From: Lithospermum erythrorhizon
Lineage: Eukaryota; Streptophyta; Magnoliopsida; Boraginales; Boraginaceae
Direction: 5' to 3'
NCBI GenBank assembly: GCA_019722365.1
Contig: JADFUC010001132.1
Coordinates: forward strand, 1 to 64,000
Length of the DNA stretch: 64,000 nt
Under the pieces are notes generated by a model. The model did no database searches and was not told the DNA's origin. It saw nothing but the letters and a program-made list of their open reading frames with translations. Made by a program: the position numbers and the translations under genes. Below, in pieces: positions 1-11,799 of this stretch (the stretch's first letter is position 1; each line of letters opens with the position of its first letter).

Positions 1-486
1 CTCGGTGGGCTTCGTTCAGTTGTATTACTATAGTTGCCAGCCAATTTAATGACTTTAAAAATGAAATTATAACCATGAAAGCCTTTATTCTTGCTGTAAC
101 CAGATTAGGAATAGTCATCGTGTCAAATATGAATAAAATACATGTATCTGAGTTGCTCCGGATAAGTCATACAACATAATATTCCATGATCCCGGACATA
201 ACACATGAATATATAATAGAGGGTTCCGATAAACCTGCTTGATCACCCAAATAAATCACGAGAGACTTCAGCAACTGACTAAAACTCTAGTCGTGAGCCT
301 CACATCCTCATCCCCACGGTATACCATCCTCTAATGCGCATATACTCAATCGTCTACTGCCGAGGAATGGACAAATCAACAATCACCTCGCACTTATACC
401 CCATGATGTAAAGCCAAAACCCTTATACACAAAGTATAAAGACGCAGCATAACTTATCTACGAAGTATAAGCATGTATTATCTCTT

Positions 487-670
487 AGTAGTATAGGGCC
501 AAAGCCATGGCGCTATACCGTAGTATAGGGGCCAAACACTGCAGCTATACCGTAGTATAGGGCCACCGACAATCTTGTAGCAATGAGAAAGCGATCAAAG
601 AGAGAATCATACTGGCACATACCGTAGTATAGGGCCAAACCCTTGTATACCGTAGTATAGGGCCAAACCG
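487..670. repeat. Minisatellite-like cluster with core GTAGTATAGGGCCAAA
   Basis: Five copies of a core close to ACCGTAGTATAGGGCCAAA lie within about 180 bases, near 488, 516, 550, 620 and 647. Spacing is irregular and there is one longer interruption (about 575-615). The cluster sits just outside the part of the left terminal repeat that is shared with the right copy, and it has no counterpart there. Such short tandem cores are common in long plant LTRs; that this block belongs to an LTR is inference. Confidence 0.7.
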
Positions 671-681
671 CGCATTATTAC

Positions 682-1884
682 ACTTACCTAGCAAGCGGGA
701 AAAACAACTCAACACAGGGAAAGTACCAATTTAACGGACTAGAAGTTCAGCAACAAATGAGAACTCATATATCGCGGCTCGATGTCATGCTTGTCCAAAT
801 ATCGCGGCCAGATGTCGCTGGCCCGATCATATCCTTTGAGAATAATAACAACGATACTCAGCGTCATGAGTCTCAATATCACATATCGCACATAACTCAT
901 TTAGTAAAACTATACAATTTACATACACACAATATATGAAAGGTTATGCCCACGTGATATAAATCTGCGCCCTCGAAGCGAAGCCAAATACTTCGGCGAA
1001 CACTACTTACACGAACACTACTTCGATACTCGGTACCTAAGAGTATAAATAGTAATAATCGCATTTAGGCAACTTCTTTATTATGGTACAACATGATTAA
1101 TAATCTTAACTAAATTACTAATTTTAATTATTTAACAAAACCTTCAACTTGAATGTTTATAATTTAGTTTTACTCGGCGAACTAAATTTAAAAATTCCCA
1201 AAATAGTGATAATAAACTAAAATTTACTAAATACTATATAAAAATATGAAATTTAGTTTTGAAACAAAAGAATTTCAATTTATTTTACTATATTTAGATT
1301 TTAATTAAATAATAAAAAAAATTTCGAGAAATAATTCTAATATAAAAAAAATCGGTTCATAATTTATGTTTACACCAAAGTATCAAGATAGTTCATCATA
1401 ATTAAAATATTATTGGTTATAATTAGAATTCGAATTATTCCCATTTAAAAATCAAAAATCGAAATAAATAATTAAATAAATAAAAATATAGCATCCAAAA
1501 TCAACTTAATATTTAACTCAATATTTATGAATGAAAAGAAATTAAACTTAATATATCACAATTGTAACTAAAGATAAACTAACTTTAAAAGAAGTCTGAA
1601 AGTTTGTAACTTTATTGACTTTGTTATAAATAAAATACTTGATTTCTTGGTTTAGTTGAGATGAAAATTTAAGGAAAGAAAGTACTTTTGGTGATATGGA
1701 AGTGATATGGCATAAATTTCTTTGGGGTTATGTTCATGGTTCTTGTTTCTTAATTAGGGAGGGAGAAATATAATGATATGATGAGACTTAAGAAAACGGA
1801 CTTGAGTATATGAGAGTGGAGCTTTCTTAATGGGGACGGTTAGTTGGTACTAAATGGGCCAAAAGTCCAAAATTTGATTTATTT
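682..1884 (-). repeat. Left (3') LTR-like copy of the gypsy element
   Basis: Matches 8558-9762 nearly base for base, for example the stretch with AGAGTATAAATAGTAATAA near 1040 and near 8920, and the 3' part ending GGGCCAAA(A)GTCCAAA. Differences are mostly indels of one to a few bases. Because the element reads on the minus strand, this is its 3' LTR. Sequence left of about 682 does not match the region left of 8558, so either the LTR is recombinant or one copy has been rearranged. Confidence 0.75.
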
Positions 1885-1983
1885 CAATTTGCCACACTAA
1901 CAAAATTTAGGTCCTCGAAATTTAAACCTATATCGCTCTGGCGATGCTTGATCACGGATGCTTTTACTGCTCTAGTAGCCTCT

Positions 1984-3163
1984 TTATCTGGCCCGTGCGC
2001 CATAACTCTTTAAATGAGGAGAAACAACCTTATTAAGTAATTGCAGCCACCACTCTCGATCTAAGATTTTTACTGCTTGCTCCTTATATGTAAGATCTTC
2101 TTTAAGTTGAATCGGATGAGACTTTAGAATGTGGGATTCATCATGAATATATTTTCGAAGACAAGATACATGGAAAACATTATGAATTCGTTGGAGTTCG
2201 AGAGTAAGTATACGATGCATACTTGGTATAACTTTACTTGATAATCTCATATGAATTACGACACCTCATTGGAACAATTTCCTATTAGAAATCTAGCACA
2301 CTTTTTCCGGGGAGAAATCCGTAAAACACTTTATTACCAACTTGAGAAACTCAAGAGTGAATCGACGATGATCGATTATATTCTTTTGTCTATCTGTGCC
2401 GTCCTCAGTGTTGTTGTATTAGTTTTATTCTCTCTGATTTTCTACTAGCTTAAATTCATAGATTTTCTTATCTACTTAGTTCCAACAATTGGAGTTCGAC
2501 ATCTTACTCCCGTATGGGAGGCTTGAGTGACATATCGATGCCTTGAAAAACTGGCCAATATGTGGCCTCCATCTTTGGTAATTCATCACATCCAATAACC
2601 CGGAAAAATCTAATGTAATTTCATAATATATCCTGGTGTTTGAATTGTTCTCTGGTAACACGTCTAATTGGGTGAGAAATAAGTACTGAGGTGGCCTCAG
2701 ACATCACTTCAAAAACCTTTTCCAAAATCGGGAAATGAATCTAGCGTCTCTATCGGATACAATTATTTTCGCACTCCATGGTCATTACAATCAGTCAACA
2801 TACAACTTGCTAATTGTTCGGGACCGTAAATTAGACCTTATTGGAATAAATGAAACTTGAAAACTATGCGACTACTCCTTTAAATACAGTCGTTCCTCTT
2901 AAATGTTTCTTGGTAGTCGAAACAAATCCCATGGTAATGTGTTCCCTGTCCACTCGAGGCTGGAAGGGTTGTAATAACCTGCTTTGGATGTCTATGTTCA
3001 ATTTTTGCACGGTGACCAAATTGACGGCAGCTATGAATTCAGCAATCTCTCTTTTCATTTTTGGCCACCAATAGGATGTTCTCAAGTCATGATACATCTT
3101 AGTACTACCAGGATGCATGCTATATGGAGCATTATGGGCTTCTTCCAGAATTTCTCTCTTCAA
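1984..3163 (-). pseudogene. Decayed Ty3/gypsy integrase
   Basis: Minus-strand integrase in pieces. The zinc-binding region is at 3163-2864: HPGSTKMYHDLRTSYWWP is the usual plant gypsy wording after the first histidine, but the CxxC half is damaged (VTVQKLN instead of a TCQK-type motif). Core-domain traces follow around 2740-2476: ARFISRFWK-like wording across frames, a degenerate Q-T-D-G-Q-type stretch, and a late ...YGSK..SNCWN segment matching the conserved 'YGRKCRSPICW' neighbourhood. The C-terminal segment is at 2250-1984 (HNVFHVSCLRKYI, QLKEDLTYKEQAVKILDR). The enzyme would insert element cDNA into the chromosome. The frame changes at least three times, so it is non-functional as written. 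Confidence 0.75.
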
Positions 3164-3186
3164 TTCATCAGAGTAGGGTACAAATA

Positions 3187-4650
3187 TTACGCCGGCTTTG
3201 TTGTAAGAATTCCATAAATCTCTTGTGCAAAATCTAATGCTGCCCCATCCTTTTCTTCATCAATTAACTTTTGTAGCTTTTCATCTTTCTGTTGTGATTC
3301 TAAGATTCGATCAAGAAGAATCGGTCTAACTCTTATTTGTGCCAAAACATTTCCATTCACTCCAACTCCAAAATTAACGCCTATTCTTTTCAGGTCAGCT
3401 ATTGGTTCATGACCCGATATTTGTATGGCAAAAAGTTGTCTCTGCATTTCCGTCGTCAACAACTTCATAGCCTTACCTCGATGATGATACTCAATAGAAC
3501 AATCATAATCACTGATAAATTCCATCCATCTCCTTTACCGCAAATTCAAATCTTTTGTGTAGGCAAGTATTTCAAGCTCTTATGATCCGTAAAAATTTGA
3601 CATGTCACTCTATCTGATGTGTCTCCAAATCTTAAGCGCAAAGACAATAGCAGCCAATTCCAGATCATGTGTTGGATAATTACGTTCATGGTTCTTCAAT
3701 TGTCGTGATGCATAGGCTATCACTCTACCATTTTGCATTAGAACACACCCCAACCCTTGATGAGAAGCATCGCTGTAAATGATGTAACCCTCTGAATCTG
3801 ACGGAAGAGTTAAAACTGGAGCAGAAGTTAGCTTTTCCTTTAATACATTAAAACAATTTTCACAATCATCACTCCAGACAAATGATACACCCTTCTAGTC
3901 AATTGAGTCAATGGTGTTGCAAGAATTGAGAAATCTTTTATAAACCGTCTATGGTGCCAATTAAACCGAGGAGAAAACTGCCAACTTTAAAGTAACCTTT
4001 AGTTGGTCGTTCCTAATTCATCACAACTTACATTTTAGGATCAATATAATACCTTCACTGAAATCACATGTCCCAAAATTGCACTTTCTCAACTAGAACT
4101 CACATTTGTCCTTAAAATAATTGATTTCGCCTTAAAGTCTCAAAATAATTCGTAATGCTCCTGTGTTCTTAGCATTTCGTGAATACACCAAAGTATCATC
4201 AATGAACACCACTACAAATTTATCCAAACAAAGACAAAATACCCAATTCATTAAATCCATTAAAGTTGCAGGGACATTCGTTAATCCAAATGGCATCACT
4301 AAAAACTTCATAGTGTCCCATATCAGTCTAGAAATGCTGGTTTGAACATCTTGTCCTAATTTTCAAGCGTGCTATCCTCGTCTCAAATCAATCTTAGAAA
4401 TATCGAGCACTGCTTAACTAATCAAACAAATCATCAATTATGGGTAGGGGTATGATTTTGAATAGTTACCTTGTTCATGTGGGTGTCAATATAGAGGCCT
4501 CGAAGTTCCATATTTCTTTGTAACAGGCAACCTGAGCACCCCGAGGAGAAATGCTAGGTCGAATGAAACCACTTGCTCCCAGCAATTCTTGTAATTAAGT
4601 CTTTCAACTCCTTTAGTGCGAGGAGCCATTCGATATGGGGCCATAGAAAT
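3187..4650 (-). pseudogene. Decayed Ty3/gypsy reverse transcriptase and RNase H
   Basis: Read on the minus strand, the polymerase active site is plain: LDKFVVVFIDDTLVYSR, with the catalytic FIDD at 4206-4195. Further on, near 3780-3600, the RNase H start appears as [17 protein letters not shown] followed by [18 protein letters not shown], the standard wording of plant gypsy RNase H. The segment 3525-3187 (MEFISDYDCSIEYH) is the RNase H end and the linker to integrase. The family normally continues 'HPGKANVVADALSR'; here that part is scrambled (HHRGKAMKLLTTEM). Frameshifts and stops separate all segments. Confidence 0.75.
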
Positions 4651-4666
4651 TGGAAAGTATCGGGTA

Positions 4667-5301
4667 TTAAATCAATCTTAATTCAACTTCGTTTCGGAGG
4701 AACACTGGTAATTCTTGAAACACGTCGGTATACTCTCTTCTGATATAACGTCCTCTAATTTGACTTGATTTCTCCGTGTCAAACACATGTGCAAGATAAC
4801 CCGGTACATCCGCTTCTTCAAAAGCATGCTTAACTATTGCGAGAAATAAGGCAAAAGGGAAGTATTTTTTGATCACCAAGAAAATGAATTCGGTAAGCAG
4901 GACTAAATCACGATCCCTTACGGTGACAATCCAATCATGGCATGATGTTTTTCCAGCCATTCCATACCAGAATAATATTGATCCCATCATTTCAAGCAGT
5001 AAATCCATATTAAATTTGCGATTTTCTATGCCAAAAGGACAATTCTTAAGTATTTGAAATCGAGCAGACTTTCCCTCTGAATTATGGCTTGCCAAAGGGA
5101 AAGGAAAGAATTTCACCAGCAGAGAATATGATGTGAAAAACTTTTTGGAGACAAAGGAATGCGTTGCTCGAGAATAAAATAAAACTTTAACCTTTTCAAA
5201 CAAAGATAAGGTACATAACGACTTTGGGTGAATTTTGACTCCTCACAGGTAATTGTGAATATCCGCCCAGCGTCAAGCGCAATATTTACTCGACCGCTCA
5301 A
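4667..5301 (-). pseudogene. Decayed gypsy aspartic protease and start of reverse transcriptase
   Basis: The 178-codon open stretch at 5203-4667 begins with FYSRATHSFVSKKF. This aligns with the retroviral-type protease site normally written D-S/T-G-A-T-H-S-F; the catalytic aspartate and glycine read Y and R here, so the protease is inactive as written. Near the end, YTDVFQELPVFLRNEVEL corresponds to the conserved 'DVFPEDLPGLPP...E' entry into reverse transcriptase. The piece lies directly upstream of the RT remnant in the element's own direction. Confidence 0.65.
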
Positions 5302-6029
5302 ATGGCTGGCGTCACGATTTCGGCCTCCAGGCCGTCCGCGCGTCGCGCCGAATCCACCTCTAAGGGTGCACTGGCACAGGCATTACTTTCTGACTCACTG
5401 CTAGCACCACGGTGAGGCGGTAGTAATATGTCTGTTGTAACATCGAAAACAAATAAAACTACTATCGGAGCCGATTATGTATCTATGAAATGCACTTATT
5501 TACCACATCGGAAACATCCCCACTGACTCGTCTCACTACATAATTTCCTTGAATCCTCCAGACCTAGTAGTATCAATTAATTCGTACACGGATCATCTTG
5601 AGGCTAAATTGAGAGTTTGCAATAAGGAGCTTTAACTTGACTGCGAGAAAACAAACTTGGTTGTATTGGTTGTCATGAACTCCATAATTTATCACTTGTT
5701 GCTCTAGATATATATTGGTTTCCCACTTTTTATTAGCTCTCACGATCCACGAAATTCAACTTTGTTCCTTTCTGCACAGCCAATGCGACATTTTTCAACT
5801 CATTAACACTTGAAAAAGTCATTAATGATAACTTGAATCGAATATCAGTGTCTTTCCGTCTGAAATCGTGAATATTTTTTTTCATTACTTGATATACATC
5901 TTGTAGTAACGACAAAGTTCATTAAACCTCGTCGCATACTCGCTGGTGATAAGTACCTTGATTTAATTGTGAGTTCTCACTCCAAAAGTTAACATGTGGG
6001 CAGACAATTCTCATTAAATAATATTTCAC
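5302..6029. other. Internal part of gypsy element, no readable domain
   Basis: The region lies between protease and the gag array of the minus-strand element, where the rest of gag and a CCHC zinc knuckle would be expected. No knuckle or other motif could be read in any frame. Short open stretches (for example 5915-5733) are broken and unlike known domains. The block 5300-5440 is clearly richer in G and C than its surroundings. Confidence 0.4.
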
Positions 6030-7610
6030 AGCGGCTCTAAGTCAAGCAGGCTTTATCCGCAGTAGTTAGAAAATGGATAAATATTTCCCCACTTGATCCG
6101 CGTCTTCTCCATGAAATTGATAAGCGCAAACTTCCATCTCCTTTCACCACCATTACCCGTAGGTTCCAAATATGGATTCCAAACTTTGATAAATTGAAGT
6201 GCTTGAATTGGAGTGCAGCGAGAGAAAATTTTTGGTGGATCCGTGCTTCAAGAAAACGTCCAGACATCTTTACCTTGTAATTCGATATTTCTCTACATGG
6301 GAAGTGGTTGCACCTACCGCGACTTGTGACGGATGTGGTGCACATGAGCAACAACAATTATACCCGGGCGTTATAGGATTTAGCAATAGGAGGTTCGAGT
6401 TTACATTTTCCATTGGATGCACATTAACTGTTCGAAACCTGCACTTAGTCAGCGGAGCCTATCCACGGTAGTTAAAGATGGATAATGTTCCCCATGATCG
6501 CGTGCTTCTCCATGAAATTATAAGCAAACTTCCATCTCAGCTACTTTTCAATACCATAAATATGGATTCCCAAATCTTTGTTAAATTAAGTGCTTGAATT
6601 GGAAGTGCGCTAAGCAAAATTTTGGTGGAGCCGTCTTCAGAAAGCTTGATCAAACATCTTACGCTTGTAATTGATGACACCTATACATAGGAAGTGAATT
6701 TGCACCTACGACTTATGACGGATTTGATTTGCATGAACAGCAGCAGGTATACGGACATTATAGGATTAGCGATAGGAGGTTCGAGTTACATTTTCAAGCT
6801 GGATGCGCTGCTTTGTTCAGCGCTACGCCCCAGTCAGCAGACCTGTCACCCGGTGGTTAAAGATGGATAAATATTTTCCCACGGCCATGTGGCTTTCTCC
6901 GTGAAATTGATAGCGCAAACTTCCATCTCGGCTTCGCCTCGTACCCGTAGGTTTCAGAAATATGGATTCCGTCTTTGATAGATTGAAGTGCTTGATTGGA
7001 GATTGCAGCGAGAAAATTTTGGTGGATCCGTTTTCAAGAAGCTTGATCGAACATACTTGCCTTGTAATTCGATATTTCTCTGCAGCGAGTGAATGCGCCT
7101 CACAGGAAGCTTGTGGCCCGGTTGGTTTGCGCATAACCAACAGTATACCGAACGTTATAGAGGATTAGCAATAGGAGTTCGGGATTTACATTTTCAACTA
7201 GATACTGCTTTATTCAGCGCCTACGCTGAGTCAGACCTATCCACGGTAGTTAAAGATGGATAAATATTTCCCCTTGATCACGTACTTCGTCCATGAAATT
7301 GATACTTGCAAACCGCCATCTCAGCTCCTTCAATACTGTAGGTTCAAATATGGATTCAAATCTTTGATAAATTGAAGTGCTTGAATTGGAGTGCAGCGAG
7401 AAAATTTTTGGTGGATCATGCTTCAAGAAGCGATCAAACTTATCTTTACCTTGGCAATTCGATATTTCTCTACATAGGAAGTAGTGCCTACCATGACTTG
7501 TGACGGATTTGGTTGCATGAGCAGCAACAGTATACCGGTATAGGATTAGCGATAGGAGGTTCGGGATTTACATTTTGTGGATGCCTGTTAATTCAGCGCC
7601 TACGTTACCA
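6030..7610 (-). repeat. Four tandem copies of a gag 5' segment (about 390 bp unit)
   Basis: A unit containing 'TCCACGGTAGTTAAAGATGG' recurs at about 6049, 6459, 6844 and 7237, giving periods of roughly 410, 385 and 393 bases; the last copy ends near 7610. Each unit carries the same landmarks in the same order: CCATGAAATTGAT, AATATGGATTC, GAAGTGCTTGAATTGGAG, AAAATTTTTGGTGGA and GATAGGAGGTTCG. On the minus strand each unit reads, across small frameshifts, FLK.DPPKF, then TPIQALQFIKDLE.IF, then TGMKGDESLRY. This resembles the N-terminal part of plant gypsy gag (usual form 'PPTF.G...A..W...LE.IF...'). A complete gag has this segment once, so the array is abnormal. It could be true amplification or an assembly duplication. 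Confidence 0.75.
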
Positions 7611-7799
7611 CTACGGTTCTTGCTGGGTGGAACAACAACCTGTATTTCCTTCGGCTTAGCAATCTTATACCTCGGCAATCTACAAAGAAAAAGAAAATAA
7701 TTCAACTGAACCGTGTTCCTTTGAAATGGACCACGCTTTAATTACAACTCGCCATCGTAAGCAGGCAGCTTAACCGCTGTGACTCACACACTAAATCAT

Positions 7800-7832
7800 A
7801 AACCTAAGCTACGTGCCAAAATTGTAACGAAC
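7800..7832 (-). promoter_or_regulatory. Possible degenerate primer-binding site next to 5' LTR
   Basis: The plus strand reads AAGCTACGTGCCAAAATTG followed by TAACGAACC. In plant gypsy elements the same junction usually reads like the reverse complement of the initiator-Met tRNA primer site (GCTCTGATACCA) followed by an LTR end starting TGTAACGA. Here the tRNA-complementary part is only partly preserved, so this is a suggestion from position and partial match. If right, the 5' LTR spans about 7832-9762. Confidence 0.35.
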
Positions 7833-9762
7833 CGCTTGAACCCGGCGCTTTTGAGAGACTAAGATGCGTTAATAATCTCTACGTCGAGTCACCGTGTACA
7901 CTTTAGAAAGGCCGACAAGAAAATATACTACGAATCTTTGCCTAAACAATAATCAAATCTCGAAGAGCGGCCTTTATATCAACCTCAATATATATATATA
8001 ACATAATCAGAAATCTATGACCTCCGTCCAAAATACTACAAAAATATGAGATCGGAAGGAGAAGACTGTGAGGATATCTAGCCGCTGAGCGTACCCTACT
8101 TATGATACTCGACTCCTCGTCACAAAAGATGATGCCACACGAGCGTTTCCTTGACTACAAATTAAGGGTCCCCCGAAGAATAAAGGGATAATTTGAAAAT
8201 TTCCCGATGAATATTATATATGAGTAAATAATCGCACGTATAGGATATGCAAACATATAGTCTTAACGATTTAATAGAATCCATCTCGAAATAATAAATA
8301 ATACCCGATAACCTAATCATATCGGATAATCCAACGAATAAACTATGACACCACGTAGTCGGCTAAAATCCGATTATGTCATATGACGACAATAAGCATG
8401 CTCCGCGCCACAGTAAGTCTCTTCATACACTAGAAGTAAGAAAGCAAAAAAAGCGGCGTCACTCGTTGCTTACCACCTTAACGAGGACAAAAAATAGTAT
8501 TACTTTCGTAAGCTTACACTCTGAAAGCGAAACAAAATAATATAAATCGATTGCCGTTGCTTACTCTATGGCGGAGAAAAACAACTCAACCTACAGGAAA
8601 GTACCAATTTAACCGGACTAAAGTTCAATAACAAATCACAACTCAGATATCACAACTCCGATATCATAACATCAATGTCGCGGCCCAGATATACTTGGCC
8701 AGTCGTATCACGAGAATAATACTTAATGATACTGCAGCGTCCTTGAGTCTCGATATACGCCTCGCGCACATAACTCATTTTAGTAAAACTATACAATTTA
8801 CATACACACAATATATATGAAGGTTATGCCCATTGATATAAATACTTTCGCTTCTCGAGCAGCCAAATATCGGCAAACTTCTTACGAGCCTACCGATCTC
8901 GGTACCTAAAGAGTATAAATAGTAATAATCGCATTTGAGCAACTTCTTTTATTATAATTACAACATGATTAATAATCTTAACTAACTTACTAATTTTAAT
9001 TATTTAACAAAAACTTGAACTTGAATGTTTTATAATTTAGTTTTTTATCGAAAAGCGAACTAAATTCAAAATTCCCAAAATAGTGATAATAAACTAAAAT
9101 TTACTAAATACTATATAAAAATATAAATTTAGTTTTTTTGAAACGAAAATTTCAATTTATTTTTACTATATTTCGATTTTAATTAAATAATAAAAAATTT
9201 GAAATAATTCCTAATATAAAATCGGTTCATAATTTATGTTTACACCCAAAGTATCAAGATAGTTCATCATAATTAAAATATTATTGGACATAATTAGAAT
9301 TTGAATTATTCCCCGTTTAAAAATCAAAAATCGAAATAAATAAGTAAATAAATAAAAATATAACATCCAAAATCAACTTAATATTTTAACTCAATATTTA
9401 TGAATGAAAATTAAACTTAATATATCACAATTATTAACTAAACATAAACTAACTTTAAAAGAGAGGTATAAAGTTTGTACCTTTATTGACTTTGTTATAA
9501 ATAAAATACTTGATTTCTTAGTTTAGTTGAGATGAAAAATTTAAGGAAAAGAAAGGAAATACTTTTGGTGATATGGAAAGTGAGGCGGCAGAAATTTGTT
9601 TGGGGGTATGTTCATGTTTCTTGTTTCTTAATTAGGGAGGGAAATATAGTGATAATGATGAGACTTGAAATGGATAAGCTTGAGTATATGAGAGTGGACT
9701 TTCTTAATGGGTGGGTTGGTTTTAAATTTTTAAATGGGCCAAAGTCCAAATTTGATTTATTT
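7832..9762 (-). repeat. Right (5') LTR-like copy of the gypsy element
   Basis: 8558-9762 matches 682-1884 over about 1.2 kb. The inner end is set at the TGTAACGA motif at 7832. The part 7832-8558 has no clear match at the left end of the window. The open stretch at 9532-9807 lies in this LTR, also appears broken in the left copy, and is not a gene. Confidence 0.65.
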
Positions 9763-10200
9763 AGTATATGGATAAACTTAGAGAAAAAATTAGATAAAAT
9801 TATGTGAAAGGTGTGAAATGACATTAAAATAAATAATTAAGTAACAAATTTTAGTTAGAATTAAAAAGTAAAAAAAAAAAAATAAGGAAGGATTATTTTG
9901 GGGCACAATATACACCTTTGTAAAAAACTAAAATTGAGACATGAAATTACTATTTACTTTGTCGGCAAGCAAAACCACGCTTCGAGGCTTGTAGCAAAAC
10001 AAAGCGCATTATTTTATTCTTATGAATATGATCGAGTTTTTATAGGAGGGTAGTAAGAAAACAAAGCGAGAGTTTATTACGTGCTTCTATTCAATGAGCC
10101 GTTTACTTTTATATTTATAAGAAACTAAACATGAATAATTCGGTTGTAAGCTATGAATAAATTTCTATTAACTTTTGTTTTCATATAAACACGTTCTTAT
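9763..10200. other. AT-rich flank, no gene seen
   Basis: AT-rich sequence between the right LTR end and the AT array. No domain or conserved motif was recognised in any frame. Confidence 0.5.
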
Positions 10201-10590
10201 AAAAATAAATTAAATGATTAATCATATTTAAAAGAAAATGCAAATTAATTACATAGATAGATTACAAATTAATTACATAAAATGAATTAAATAATTAATT
10301 ATATAAAGAGTGAATTAAATAATTAATTAGACAAAAATGAATTAAAAATTAATTAAATAAAATGAATTATATAATTAATTACGTAAAAATGCATTAAATA
10401 ATTAATTACATAATAATGAATTAAAGAATTTATTACATAAGAATGGATTAAATAGTTTATTACACAAGAATGAAATAAATAACTAATTTCATAAAAATGA
10501 AATAAATAATTAATTACATAAGAATGAATTAAATAGTAATTACATAAGAAGAAATTAAATAATTAATTACATAAGAATGAATTAAATAAT
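10200..10590. repeat. Degenerate AT-rich tandem array (about 25-28 bp unit)
   Basis: A unit close to ATAAGAATGAATTAAATAA followed by TTAATTAC recurs more than a dozen times. The variants differ in AAAATGAATT versus AGAATGAATT and in spacer length. The array is almost free of G and C and has no coding content. Such arrays can act as matrix-attachment or recombination-prone DNA, but nothing here shows that. Confidence 0.8.
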
Positions 10591-10619
10591 GATGAGAATG
10601 GCTAAAACGCGTTGCTCCG

Positions 10620-11790
10620 GCGTGCAGCTTGATATCTCTGGCGACGGCGTGGTTCATCTGCCCGGTAATGTGCGTTGAATAAGTTGATTCTTTCTCTATA
10701 TTGAATTTCTAAACCTTGAAATTTGAAGCTTATCTAGTCCATTTTCCAATATAATGCTGCTCGGAGGAATAGGATGATCGATGCGATCATGTGTAAGCTA
10801 CAATTAAAATTTGCCAAATTAGTATCTGATATGTAAACAAAATGATTCATAATTTGAGATATGATCTTTGCCGATATATAAAATGATTTCGCCAAAGTGA
10901 TATTTCGCAAAACCAAGTGCTCGTTGGCGGTCCTTTGATCGAGATATAATTTGGAAGACAAGTTGTTCTGTGACGTCGATGAAATGCCTCGAATCTGAAG
11001 GGAATTGTGTGTGGTAGCGGCGTGTCCACATTCGGGCAATGTCGTCCGTTTATGCAGAGGCCGGACCCGAGGAATGAGATCTTTGTTAGAGCAATTGATC
11101 AACATTGAGATGAGCCTAAGATCCCGCTCGTGAAGTTGTGAATTAGATGAGGTCGTAGTGGTCGTTCTGGCTTAGGAGCCGTTCATTGACATTTAAAGTA
11201 AATACATGATACCCCATTTTGCTTTCTAAAGTCGCGATTACCATCTCCATGAACATTGGTAAAATTTTTCAATATAAAGGAGCATATCACGGAGGAATTG
11301 GTGACATAAATAGAACCTTGTAGTGGTAATGGTCCGTGATATTGAACACTTCTGTCTCGTAGGAGAGAGGGGACATTCGGGTTAGTGATGATTGTGTCGG
11401 TGTCCCGGGGGGAATTTGACGGACTACCGTATCTTTGGCTTTTGAAATGCTCATCGAGGCGATCTGCTGACGAACCCACTTTGGCCAGCGTACCCAGCGC
11501 CACTTTTTCTAGGGAGATTGTTTGTGACCAATAAATTTCATCACTTTACCAGCGGATGCCATTGACAGCTTTATTTGGTTTACTGGTTAGCTCGACTTGG
11601 GGCACGATAGTTTGGGATGTTTGGGTTTCGATGATAATCTGCGAGATTCTTTATGATTAACTTACATGCGATAGTGGCGGAGGGCTTCCGTACGTTATCG
11701 TATCTTTGGTCGATTTTTTTAAAATTGATTACTTGTATAAAAATTAATTTAATCGCATTAATCATTGAACTATATTTGGCATCTTAAATT
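10620..11790. other. Region downstream of the MULE transposase remnant
   Basis: Several minus-strand open stretches of 60-123 codons are present (11105-10734, 11503-11183, 11765-11580), but no family was recognised in any. They lie where the C-terminal part of the MULE/FAR1-type protein, including a SWIM zinc finger, would be expected. No CxC...CxH pattern could be found. They may be decayed remains of it or unrelated. Confidence 0.35.
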
Positions 11791-11799
11791 GATTACTTG

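Larger units (their letters stand above)
682..9762 (-). mobile_element. Decayed Ty3/gypsy (chromovirus-like) LTR retrotransposon
   Basis: Direct repeats of about 1.2 kb (682-1884 and 8558-9762) flank minus-strand remnants in the order expected of Ty3/gypsy: gag (about 7610-6030), protease (near 5200), reverse transcriptase (FIDD at 4206-4195), RNase H, the zinc-binding region of integrase, integrase core and integrase C-terminus (to 1984). The order protease, RT, RNase H, integrase separates Ty3/gypsy from Ty1/copia. Wording such as HNVFHVSCLRKYI followed by KILDR at the end of integrase resembles plant chromoviruses. A clear chromodomain cannot be read because frames break after 2040. No frame is open across any complete domain, so the element is not autonomous as written. 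The boundaries are those of visible homology, not verified termini. Confidence 0.8.

Noticed and set aside
9532..9807. 91-codon open stretch on the plus strand
   Set aside because: It lies in the right LTR-like repeat, is broken in the left copy, and its amino-acid content reflects AT-rich non-coding DNA.
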